A stretch of 6,090 bases of DNA, from the NCBI GenBank assembly GCA_052139595.1, contig JBKQWK010000176.1:1-6090 (forward strand). Reading direction: 5' to 3'. The first letter of the stretch is position 1; every line of letters begins with the position of its first letter. The notes below the pieces were generated by a model that searched no databases, was not told the DNA's origin, and was given only the letters and a program-made list of their open reading frames with translations. The position numbers and the translations under genes are program-made. Origin of the DNA: JBKQWK01 sp052139595 (GTDB lineage Bacteria > Actinomycetota > Thermoleophilia > UBA2241). Shown here in pieces: positions 1-4,436 of the stretch.

Positions 1-3
1 TTG

Positions 4-32
4 GGCGGGGGGGCGGGCGCGCCCCCCCCGCC
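4..32 (-). terminator. GC-rich hairpin after hsp20, possible terminator
   Basis: Bases 4-13 and 23-32 form a perfect 10-bp stem made almost only of G:C pairs, with a 9-base loop. The hairpin starts 12 bases beyond the hsp20 stop codon, where an intrinsic terminator for the dnaK-hsp20 transcript would be expected. Only three bases lie beyond the stem before the window ends (CAA on the minus strand), so a U-tract cannot be confirmed. A stem this strong could stop or stabilise the mRNA end, but it could also mark a low-complexity contig edge. Confidence 0.45.
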
Positions 33-43
33 GGACCCTGTCG

Positions 44-517
44 TTATTCTGCCTTCTTGGCCTCGACGGTCTTGGCCTCTTCGGCTGACTTCCTGGCGGC
101 CTTGACCTCGATCTTACGCGGTTGTGCCTCCTCAGCCTTCGGTACTCTCACTTCGAGAACACCGTCTTCGTAGTTGGCGACGATGTCGCTCGCCTTGGCT
201 CCCTGCGGCAGGGCCAGACTGCGCTCGAAGCTGCCAAAGCGGCGCTCAACGCGGTAGTAACGACCCTCGTCAACGTTCTCTTCGAACTTGCGCTCGCCCT
301 TGATGGTGAGCACGTTGTCGTCGAGTTCGATCTGGATGTCGGCCGGATCCATGCCGGCTAACTCTGCCTTGAGGACAACCGCATCGCTGGTGTCGAACAC
401 ATCGACCGCCGGTAGCCAACTCTCCTGGCGTCCCTCGAAGACGGAGCCGAAGACGCGATCAAACTGATTGCGCATCGTCGTCATTTCGCGAAACGGGTCC
501 CATCTGATGATTGCCAT
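44..517 (-). CDS. Hsp20 small heat-shock protein (alpha-crystallin family)
   Basis: This is a cytoplasmic ATP-independent holdase that binds unfolding proteins and passes them to the DnaK system. The 157-residue length is typical of bacterial Hsp20. It begins with the common MAIIRWDPFRE amino end. The alpha-crystallin domain spans roughly residues 36-128, including the arginine-rich strand RYYRVERRFGSFERS (86-100) and the conserved GVL box in YEDGVLEVRVPK (116-127). A carboxy-terminal I-x-V motif (I136-E-V138), which docks neighbouring subunits in family oligomers, is followed by a lysine/alanine/glutamate-rich tail. The start is set by an AAGGAGGAGG ribosome binding site at 521-530, just before the ATG. 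It lies 86 bases downstream of dnaK on the same strand with no obvious promoter between, so co-transcription with dnaK is likely. The family is certain. The symbol is left blank because hsp20, hspA and ibpA are used interchangeably. Confidence 0.96.
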   Translation of the reverse strand: MAIIRWDPFREMTTMRNQFDRVFGSVFEGRQESWLPAVDVFDTSDAVVLKAELAGMDPADIQIELDDNVLTIKGERKFEENVDEGRYYRVERRFGSFERSLALPQGAKASDIVANYEDGVLEVRVPKAEEAQPRKIEVKAARKSAEEAKTVEAKKAE

Positions 518-520
518 GGT

Positions 521-530
521 CCTCCTCCTT
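521..530 (-). promoter_or_regulatory. Ribosome binding site of hsp20
   Basis: On the minus strand AAGGAGGAGG precedes the hsp20 ATG (515-517). The first AAGGAGG is 6 bases from the start and an overlapping AGGAGG only 3 bases. The repeated AGG units give two overlapping pairing registers, consistent with strong translation. Confidence 0.75.
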
Positions 531-538
531 TCTCAATG

Positions 539-579
539 ACCGGTCACGCCGGTAACGTTGCGCTCCTCTGGCGAGCGCA
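539..579 (-). other. Two inverted repeats in the dnaK-hsp20 gap
   Basis: The 86-base gap between the two chaperone genes holds two short hairpins. Bases 559-565 (TGCGCTC) pair perfectly with 573-579 (GAGCGCA) around a 7-base loop. Bases 539-543 (ACCGG) pair with 549-553 (CCGGT) around a 5-base loop. Neither is followed by a U-tract on the minus strand, so they do not look like terminators. They may act as mRNA processing or stability elements that set the relative amounts of DnaK and Hsp20. That role is inference only. Confidence 0.4.
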
Positions 580-603
580 CGTCGGCTGCGCGACGAGGCG
601 GCC

Positions 604-2505
604 TTACTTCTTCTCGTCCTCGTCGATTACTTCGTAATCGGCGTCTTCGACGTTCTCGTCCTGCTGCCCAGCGGCGCCATCGCCTTGCGGCTGCGCCTGC
701 TGCTGCTGCGCCTGCTGGTACACGGCCTCGGCCAGCTTGTGCGAGGCCTGCATAAGAACGTCGGTCTTGGCCTTAATTGCCTCGCTGTCGCTGCCCTCCA
801 GAGCCATACGCAGCTCAGTGGTAGCAGCGGTGATCTGATCCTTTGTCTCTTGATCGACCTTGTCGCCCATTTCGCGCAGCGATTTCTCGGTGCTGTAGAT
901 CAGGTTCTCAGCGTTGTTCTTGATTTCGGCGACCTCGCGCTGCTTGCGATCCTCCTCAGCGTGCGACTCGGCGTCTTTCATCATGCCGGCAATGTCGTTC
1001 TCGGTGAGGCCGCTGGACGCAGTGATCGTGATCTTCTGTTCGTTGCCCGTGCCCAGATCTTTGGCGCTCACGTGCACGATGCCGTTGGCGTCGATATCGA
1101 AGGTGACATCGATCTGCGGGATGCCGCGCGGCGCCGGCGGAATGCCAACCAGCTGGAACTTGCCCAGGGTCTTGTTATGGGCCGCCATTTCGCGCTCACC
1201 TTGCAGAACATGAATCTCGACGCTGTTCTGGTTGTCGTCGGCAGTACTGAAGGTCTCGCTCTTCTTGGTCGGAATCGTCGTATTGCGATCGATAAGGCGT
1301 GTGAACACGCCACCCTTGGTCTCGATGCCCAGGCTGAGCGGCGTAACGTCGAGCAGCAATACATCCTTGACCTCGCCGGCCAGCACGCCACCCTGAATGG
1401 CGGCACCGACAGCTACCACCTCATCGGGGTTGACACCCTTGTGGGGCTCTTTGCCGATGAGTTCGCGCACCTTCTCTTGCACTGCCGGCACGCGCGTCAT
1501 GCCGCCGACCAGAATCACCTGATCGACGCCTCCGGCTTTCAGGCCAGCGTCACTCAGAGCCTGATTCACGGGCCCGACAACGCGATCAACCAGACTGGCC
1601 GTCAGCTCGTCGAACTTCGCCCGCGTGAGCGTCAGGTCGAGGTGCTTGGGACCATTTTCGTCGGCGGTGATGAAAGGCAGATTGATGTTGCTGCTCATGG
1701 TCGCCGAGAGTTCAATCTTGGCCTTCTCGGCTGCCTCGTACAGACGCTGCAACGCCATCTTGTCGACGCTCAGGTCAATAGCATTGCTGCGCTTAAACTC
1801 GGCCACCATCCAGTCAACGATCGCCTTGTCGAAGTTATCCCCGCCAAGATGAGTGTCGCCGTTGGTAGAACGAACCTCAAACACTCCCTCGCCGAGATCG
1901 AGGACCGAGACGTCAAACGTACCGCCGCCTAGGTCAAAGACGAGAATGGTGTGATCGTGCTCTTTGTCTAGACCGTACGCGAGCGCCGCCGCGGTGGGCT
2001 CATTGATGATGCGCTTGACATCCAGGCCGGCAATCTTGCCGGCATCTTTGGTCGCCTGACGCTGCGAGTCATTGAAGTACGCCGGCACCGTGATGACGGC
2101 CTCAGTCACTTTCTCACCCAGGTAATCTTCGGCGTCACGCTTGAGCTTCTGCAGAATCATCGCCGATATCTCCGGTGGCGAGTAGATCTTGCCCCCGATG
2201 TCGACCGAAGCATCGCCGTTCTGGGCCGCGACAACCTTGTACGGCACGATCTTCATCTCTTCGCTCACGTCGCCATACTTACGTCCCATGAAGCGCTTGA
2301 TCGAGAACACGGTGTTTTCGGGATTCGTGACTGCCTGACGGCGGGCGACAGTGCCCACTAGCCGCTCCCCAGACTTACTGAACGCGACCACCGAGGGCGT
2401 CGTGCGGCCGCCTTCAGAGTTAGGGATGACCGTTGGCTCGCCTCCTTCGAGGACAGACACGCAACTGAACGTAGTCCCCAAGTCGATGCCGATTACCTTA
2501 CCCAT
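604..2505 (-). CDS. dnaK: Chaperone protein DnaK (Hsp70)
   Basis: DnaK is an ATP-driven cytoplasmic chaperone that binds exposed hydrophobic segments and works with DnaJ and GrpE. The 633-residue protein is full length. The nucleotide-binding domain covers about 1-380, with the phosphate-1 loop IGIDLGTTFSCV (5-16), the VPAYFNDSQRQATKDAG segment (140-156), INEPTAAALAYG (167-178), phosphate-2 FDLGGGTFDVS (190-200) and VGGMTRVPAVQEKV (333-346). The conserved linker DVLLLD is at 381-386. The beta substrate-binding domain (about 390-500) and helical lid (about 505-600) follow. A glutamine-rich tether then leads to an acidic tail ending VIDEDEKK. Lobe I keeps the insert seen in E. coli DnaK (within about residues 75-105), which classical Actinobacteria and Firmicutes lack. 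The ATG at 2505 is supported by AAGGAGG at 2514-2520, 8 bases upstream. Transcription likely starts from the HAIR-overlapped promoter upstream and continues into hsp20. grpE and dnaJ are not adjacent. Confidence 0.99.
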   Translation of the reverse strand: MGKVIGIDLGTTFSCVSVLEGGEPTVIPNSEGGRTTPSVVAFSKSGERLVGTVARRQAVTNPENTVFSIKRFMGRKYGDVSEEMKIVPYKVVAAQNGDASVDIGGKIYSPPEISAMILQKLKRDAEDYLGEKVTEAVITVPAYFNDSQRQATKDAGKIAGLDVKRIINEPTAAALAYGLDKEHDHTILVFDLGGGTFDVSVLDLGEGVFEVRSTNGDTHLGGDNFDKAIVDWMVAEFKRSNAIDLSVDKMALQRLYEAAEKAKIELSATMSSNINLPFITADENGPKHLDLTLTRAKFDELTASLVDRVVGPVNQALSDAGLKAGGVDQVILVGGMTRVPAVQEKVRELIGKEPHKGVNPDEVVAVGAAIQGGVLAGEVKDVLLLDVTPLSLGIETKGGVFTRLIDRNTTIPTKKSETFSTADDNQNSVEIHVLQGEREMAAHNKTLGKFQLVGIPPAPRGIPQIDVTFDIDANGIVHVSAKDLGTGNEQKITITASSGLTENDIAGMMKDAESHAEEDRKQREVAEIKNNAENLIYSTEKSLREMGDKVDQETKDQITAATTELRMALEGSDSEAIKAKTDVLMQASHKLAEAVYQQAQQQQAQPQGDGAAGQQDENVEDADYEVIDEDEKK

Positions 2506-2513
2506 AACTCATT

Positions 2514-2520
2514 CCTCCTT
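2514..2520 (-). promoter_or_regulatory. Ribosome binding site of dnaK
   Basis: AAGGAGG on the minus strand sits 8 bases before the dnaK ATG, an optimal distance. It confirms the start that gives the canonical MGKVIGIDLGTT amino end. Confidence 0.85.
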
Positions 2521-2540
2521 GGCTGACATAGTCGCACCAC

Positions 2541-2569
2541 AACATAAAACCTGAGTCCATTGATGTCAA
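2541..2569 (-). promoter_or_regulatory. Sigma-70-type promoter of dnaK-hsp20
   Basis: On the minus strand a perfect -35 box TTGACA (2564-2569) is separated by exactly 17 bases from the -10 box TATGTT (2541-2546, four of six consensus bases). Transcription would begin near 2534, giving a short leader of about 30 bases before the dnaK ATG. The promoter overlaps the HspR-type operator, so housekeeping polymerase would drive the operon and a repressor would restrain it. No alternative heat-shock sigma factor signature is needed to explain it. Confidence 0.75.
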
Positions 2570-2570
2570 G
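2550..2570 (-). promoter_or_regulatory. HAIR-like operator (probable HspR site)
   Basis: The minus strand reads CTTGACA, seven bases, then ACTCAGG. The HAIR consensus, recalled from Streptomyces and related bacteria, is CTTGAGT-N7-ACTCAAG. This site matches 11 of the 14 arm positions with the correct 7-base spacer. It covers the -35 box and much of the promoter spacer, so a bound MerR-family HspR repressor would block polymerase. HspR itself is not encoded in the window. A CIRCE element (TTAGCACTC-N9-GAGTGCTAA), the alternative HrcA operator, is absent. Assignment rests on motif and position only. Confidence 0.65.
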
Positions 2571-2812
2571 TTTATTGCCGGCGAGAGGAGAGTCTAAACG
2601 CGATTTGTTCATTTCTGTTTTCGCGGCTTCTCCGCCATTCGCCGCTGTGACCGACTCGGCGACGAAAACCAATCACGCCGCCTGCCGTGACGCCGCCACG
2701 GCAGGCTACCTCAGCCATGCGTCGAAAACAGAACAAGACGATGCGATCGTCATGCGACGGCGTCTGGCTGGCTGTTATCAGCAACCAGACGCCGAGACGG
2801 CCAGGAGGCAGT
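2571..2812 (+). other. Divergent leader with three perfect inverted repeats
   Basis: This stretch between the dnaK promoter and the AI-2E gene holds no convincing gene. It contains three perfect inverted repeats. Bases 2680-2689 (GCCTGCCGTG) pair with 2697-2706 around 7 bases. Bases 2737-2742 (GACGAT) pair with 2746-2751 around 3 bases. Bases 2758-2767 (CGGCGTCTGG) pair with 2785-2794, with an inner GCTG/CAGC stem (2771-2774 with 2779-2782). The last hairpin ends 8 bases before the AGGAGG ribosome binding site at 2803-2808. None is followed by a U-tract on either strand. Together they suggest a structured 5' untranslated region for the AI-2E gene. No known riboswitch class was recognised, and no clear plus-strand promoter was found. 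Confidence 0.5.
2803..2808 (+). promoter_or_regulatory. Ribosome binding site deciding the AI-2E gene start
   Basis: AGGAGG lies 4 bases before the in-frame GTG at 2813. This is a little tighter than usual, but it is the only good Shine-Dalgarno match near a start codon in this frame. Earlier in-frame ATG codons (2687, 2717) have none and would add residues lacking family character. Confidence 0.6.
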
Positions 2813-3991
2813 GTGACACCCGACCCGACGCGCAGCGGCACCATCACTATTCCCCGCTGGATTCAGCTGGCGGGGCTGCCGGTGCTATTGATCATCCTCT
2901 GGTTCTTCCTGGGGGCGGTCGGCGAGGCGCTCTTCATCTTCCTCTGCGCGAGCTTCATCGCCCTTGTCCTCAACCCGCTGGTGCGCTTACTCGAGCGCAT
3001 CCACGTGTATCGCGCCATCGGCGTTTTCGTCGTCTACCTGGTCTTTGTCGCCGCGCTCGTCGGCATTGGCGTGCTTGTCGTGCCCGTGCTGACACGCCAA
3101 GTGCGCACCTTGATCGATGCCGTACCTGACATGATCAGTGGTGCCCAGGGTAGCATCGACAGGCTGCAGTCACTGGCCAACCACCTGCACCTGGGCGTCA
3201 ACGTGCGCGCCCAGGTAACTAGCTTCGCCGGCTCGCTCGCCAAGCTCATCCCGAGCGCCTCCAAAGGTCTGGTTGGCATCGGCATGTCGGTCGTGCGCCT
3301 GGTCACCATCAGCGTAGTCATCATCGTCGTCTCGATCTACATGCTGCTCGACGGGCGCCGCATCGGACGCTTCTTCACCGACCACTTCCCCACCCACAGC
3401 AGAGCCGACGGCGCCGAGTATGTGACTCTGGCGCAAGGCGCCGTCGTCAGTTACGTGAAGGCGCAGATCCTGCTCTCGGCCGCGCTCGGCTTCAGTGCCG
3501 GACTGGCGATGTGGCTTTTGAACGTCGTTGGTGCCTTTCCCTCCGGCGGCAAGTACGCCGTTTTCTTCGGCGTCTGGGCAGCCGTCATGGAGGCCATCCC
3601 CTACATCGGCCCCGTCATGGCCGCCGTGCCGCCGGTGCTGGTGGCTCTCTTCCACTCGCCGGTGACAGCACTGTGGGTAATCATCGCCTTTCTCATCATC
3701 CAGGAGGTTGAAGGCCACATCCTGGTGCCCTTGATCATGGGCACGCGTTTTCGCGTGCATCCACTGATTGTGATCTTCGCCGTGCTCGCTGGTCAGCAGA
3801 TTCACGGTATCACCGGCATGTTCCTGGCCATCCCCTTGATCCCCCTGGCCCGCGAGACGCTCCTCTTCTTCAGCTCGCGCGTGAAGTTCGAGCGCTGGCC
3901 ACACACGCCCGGCGACGTGTCGCAAGCGCTGTTGCTGCCCGAGGAGCCACCCGACAAGCAGGGCGCCGCCCGCTCTAGCGACGAGGTCTGA
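2813..3991 (+). CDS. AI-2E family transporter (PerM/YdiK/TqsA-like membrane protein)
   Basis: This polytopic inner-membrane protein belongs to the AI-2E transporter family. Named members have been linked to autoinducer-2 export (TqsA) and to sodium/proton exchange, so the substrate here is unknown. From the GTG the protein is 392 residues, normal for the family. Hydrophobic segments lie at about 17-36, 39-57 and 67-92. A soluble helical part (about 95-150) follows, then a segment at about 152-179 that ends in the family motif IYMLLDGRR (175-183). Further helices cover about 210-240 and 248-345. These carry the hallmarks EAIPYIGP (260-267), QEVEGHILVPLIMG (297-310), a His-Pro pair (316-317) and the glycine-rich G-x4-G-x2-G run (327-335). 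The cytoplasmic tail is proline- and acid-rich. The frame stays open upstream to an ATG at 2687, but those 42 codons look unlike family members and lack a ribosome binding site. It is divergent from dnaK and probably transcribed alone. Confidence 0.92.
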   Translation: MTPDPTRSGTITIPRWIQLAGLPVLLIILWFFLGAVGEALFIFLCASFIALVLNPLVRLLERIHVYRAIGVFVVYLVFVAALVGIGVLVVPVLTRQVRTLIDAVPDMISGAQGSIDRLQSLANHLHLGVNVRAQVTSFAGSLAKLIPSASKGLVGIGMSVVRLVTISVVIIVVSIYMLLDGRRIGRFFTDHFPTHSRADGAEYVTLAQGAVVSYVKAQILLSAALGFSAGLAMWLLNVVGAFPSGGKYAVFFGVWAAVMEAIPYIGPVMAAVPPVLVALFHSPVTALWVIIAFLIIQEVEGHILVPLIMGTRFRVHPLIVIFAVLAGQQIHGITGMFLAIPLIPLARETLLFFSSRVKFERWPHTPGDVSQALLLPEEPPDKQGAARSSDEV

Positions 3992-3996
3992 TGCGC

Positions 3997-4010
3997 GTGC
4001 CCCCAGGCAC
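3997..4010 (+). terminator. Weak terminator-like hairpin after the AI-2E gene
   Basis: GTGCC (3997-4001) pairs with GGCAC (4006-4010) around the loop CCCA, 5 bases after the stop codon. It is followed by ACAGCTTTCT, which has only a short T cluster. The stem is short and the tail poor, so termination here is uncertain. Confidence 0.25.
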
Positions 4011-4047
4011 ACAGCTTTCTCCAAGCCTCGTTAGCAATCCGTAACGC

Positions 4048-4076
4048 TTGCGCTTCTAAGCGAAATTCTGTATACA
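4048..4076 (+). promoter_or_regulatory. Candidate promoter for the cytochrome gene
   Basis: A possible -35 TTGCGC (4048-4053) is followed after 17 bases by TATACA (4071-4076), with TACAAT as an overlapping alternative -10. The -35 is weak (three of six bases). This A/T-rich island stands out in the GC-rich gap. A perfect palindrome CGCTT-CT-AAGCG (4051-4062) sits between the boxes and overlaps the -35, resembling an operator. Use of this promoter would give a leader of about 350 bases before the cytochrome start. Confidence 0.35.
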
Positions 4077-4240
4077 ATTCACTCTGTACCGGGAGCTGGC
4101 GATGGTTTGTGGGAGCCGAACCTTCGTTCGATTGGGGGGTTGCGTTGACGTTGGGTAAGCAGCGCCTTGTGAATTATGCTACAACCGACGCGATCGCGGT
4201 CCCCGCTCAGCCACAGCAGCGGCTGGCGAGTCCGTCGCTC

Positions 4241-4300
4241 ACCTCCCCACACCACCCATTTCTCCTCTTTGCGACCTCTCCACCATTCACTTCGTTCTTA
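4241..4300 (+). promoter_or_regulatory. C-rich, G-poor tract, possible Rho-utilisation (rut) site
   Basis: In these 60 bases I count 28 C and only 3 G, a sharp departure from the G/C-balanced surroundings. Long unstructured C-rich, G-poor RNA is what the Rho terminator loads on. The tract lies about 140-200 bases upstream of the cytochrome start and would be inside its leader if the upstream promoter is used. It could mediate Rho-dependent attenuation, or it could be the end of an upstream transcript. The composition is observed; the function is inferred. Confidence 0.35.
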
Positions 4301-4315
4301 CGCCGATACTCGCGC

Positions 4316-4338
4316 GAACGGGATCGTTAAGCCCGTTC
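4316..4338 (+). terminator. Attenuator-like hairpin upstream of the cytochrome gene
   Basis: GAACGGG (4316-4322) pairs perfectly with CCCGTTC (4332-4338) around a 9-base loop and is followed by CCTTTGACTTG. The tail has only a few T residues, so intrinsic termination would be inefficient. Its place 36 bases before the first ribosome binding site fits an attenuator or the end of a leader transcript. Confidence 0.35.
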
Positions 4339-4373
4339 CCTTTGACTTGTCACAGCATAAGTTCCGCTAGCAG

Positions 4374-4383
4374 AAAGGAGGTG
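4374..4383 (+). promoter_or_regulatory. First of two strong Shine-Dalgarno sequences
   Basis: AAAGGAGGTG contains nine bases fully complementary to the usual 16S rRNA 3' end. It lies 7 bases before an in-frame TTG at 4389 and 11 bases before an ATG at 4393 in another frame. It could therefore serve either a longer cytochrome form or a 13-codon leader peptide. Confidence 0.6.
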
Positions 4384-4392
4384 CAATTTTGA

Positions 4393-4434
4393 ATGCGGAG
4401 CGACGCAGAATTGATGTACATAACAAGGAGGTGA
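4393..4434 (+). CDS. Possible 13-residue leader peptide overlapping the cytochrome ribosome binding site
   Basis: The reading frame from ATG 4393 encodes MRSDAELMYITRR and stops at TGA 4432-4434, two bases before the cytochrome TTG start. Its last codons AGG-AGG-TGA are themselves the Shine-Dalgarno sequence of the cytochrome gene. A strong Shine-Dalgarno sequence lies 11 bases upstream of the ATG, slightly far. This layout would allow termination-reinitiation coupling, or pausing at the two AGG arginine codons. It could equally be chance, because a TTG at 4389 is better spaced for the same site. The peptide resembles nothing I recognise. Confidence 0.3.
   Translation: MRSDAELMYITRR
4425..4434 (+). 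promoter_or_regulatory. Second Shine-Dalgarno sequence, decides the cytochrome start
   Basis: AAGGAGGTGA is a ten-base perfect match to the canonical anti-Shine-Dalgarno complement. It sits 5 bases (counted from GGAGG) before TTG 4437, the start that gives a compact, typical signal peptide. A GTG at 4431 is in frame but lies within the binding site itself, so it is not a likely start. Confidence 0.75.
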
Positions 4435-4436
4435 CC

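Larger units (their letters stand above)
4077..4388 (+). other. Long untranslated leader region before the cytochrome gene
   Basis: No convincing gene lies here; the longest frame (GTG 4109 to TAA 4330) lacks a ribosome binding site and is proline/serine-rich. Visible structure includes a small CGAAC/GTTCG hairpin (4117-4130), a 10-base palindrome CGCGATCGCG (4189-4198), and a bulged stem CGC-CAGCC with GGCTG-GCG (4204-4228, loop ACAGCAGC). The C-rich tract and attenuator-like hairpin listed separately follow. I compared it by eye with cyclic-di-GMP, cobalamin, TPP and tRNA patterns and saw no match. It is best described as an unassigned 5' untranslated region. Confidence 0.45.

Noticed and set aside
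680..720. CTG/CAG-type repeats near the dnaK end.
   Set aside because: They encode the glutamine/alanine-rich tether before the acidic tail of DnaK and need no further explanation.
685..1932. A 415-codon open frame on the plus strand opposite dnaK.
   Set aside because: Long antisense frames opposite dnaK are a known side effect of its codon use and have been misannotated elsewhere (for example as glutamate dehydrogenase). The translation has no recognisable domain and no ribosome binding site, while the minus-strand DnaK is unmistakable.
2571..2598. TTTATT and TCTAAA 16 bases apart as a promoter for the AI-2E gene.
   Set aside because: Only three and four consensus bases match, respectively, and nothing else supports it.
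2687..2812. An upstream ATG start for the AI-2E protein, adding 42 residues.
   Set aside because: The added segment contains no membrane helix or motif, has no ribosome binding site, and would run through two of the leader hairpins. GTG 2813 has AGGAGG just upstream and gives normal family length.
2560..3129. A 189-codon plus-strand frame covering the leader and the start of the AI-2E gene.
   Set aside because: It is out of frame with the clear membrane protein, rich in Arg and His, and has no family character or ribosome binding site.
3170..4024. A 284-codon minus-strand frame opposite the AI-2E gene.
   Set aside because: Its composition is rich in His, Asp and Gly runs, as expected from the reverse of a hydrophobic membrane protein, and it shows no domain.
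4117..4142. GTTCGATT, resembling the T-loop of a tRNA.
   Set aside because: No matching acceptor, D-arm or anticodon arm can be drawn around it; it is explained by a small CGAAC/GTTCG hairpin.
4109..4330. A 73-codon frame in the gap before the cytochrome gene.
   Set aside because: It has a GTG start without a Shine-Dalgarno sequence, runs through the C-rich tract giving Pro/Ser-rich low complexity, and resembles nothing known.
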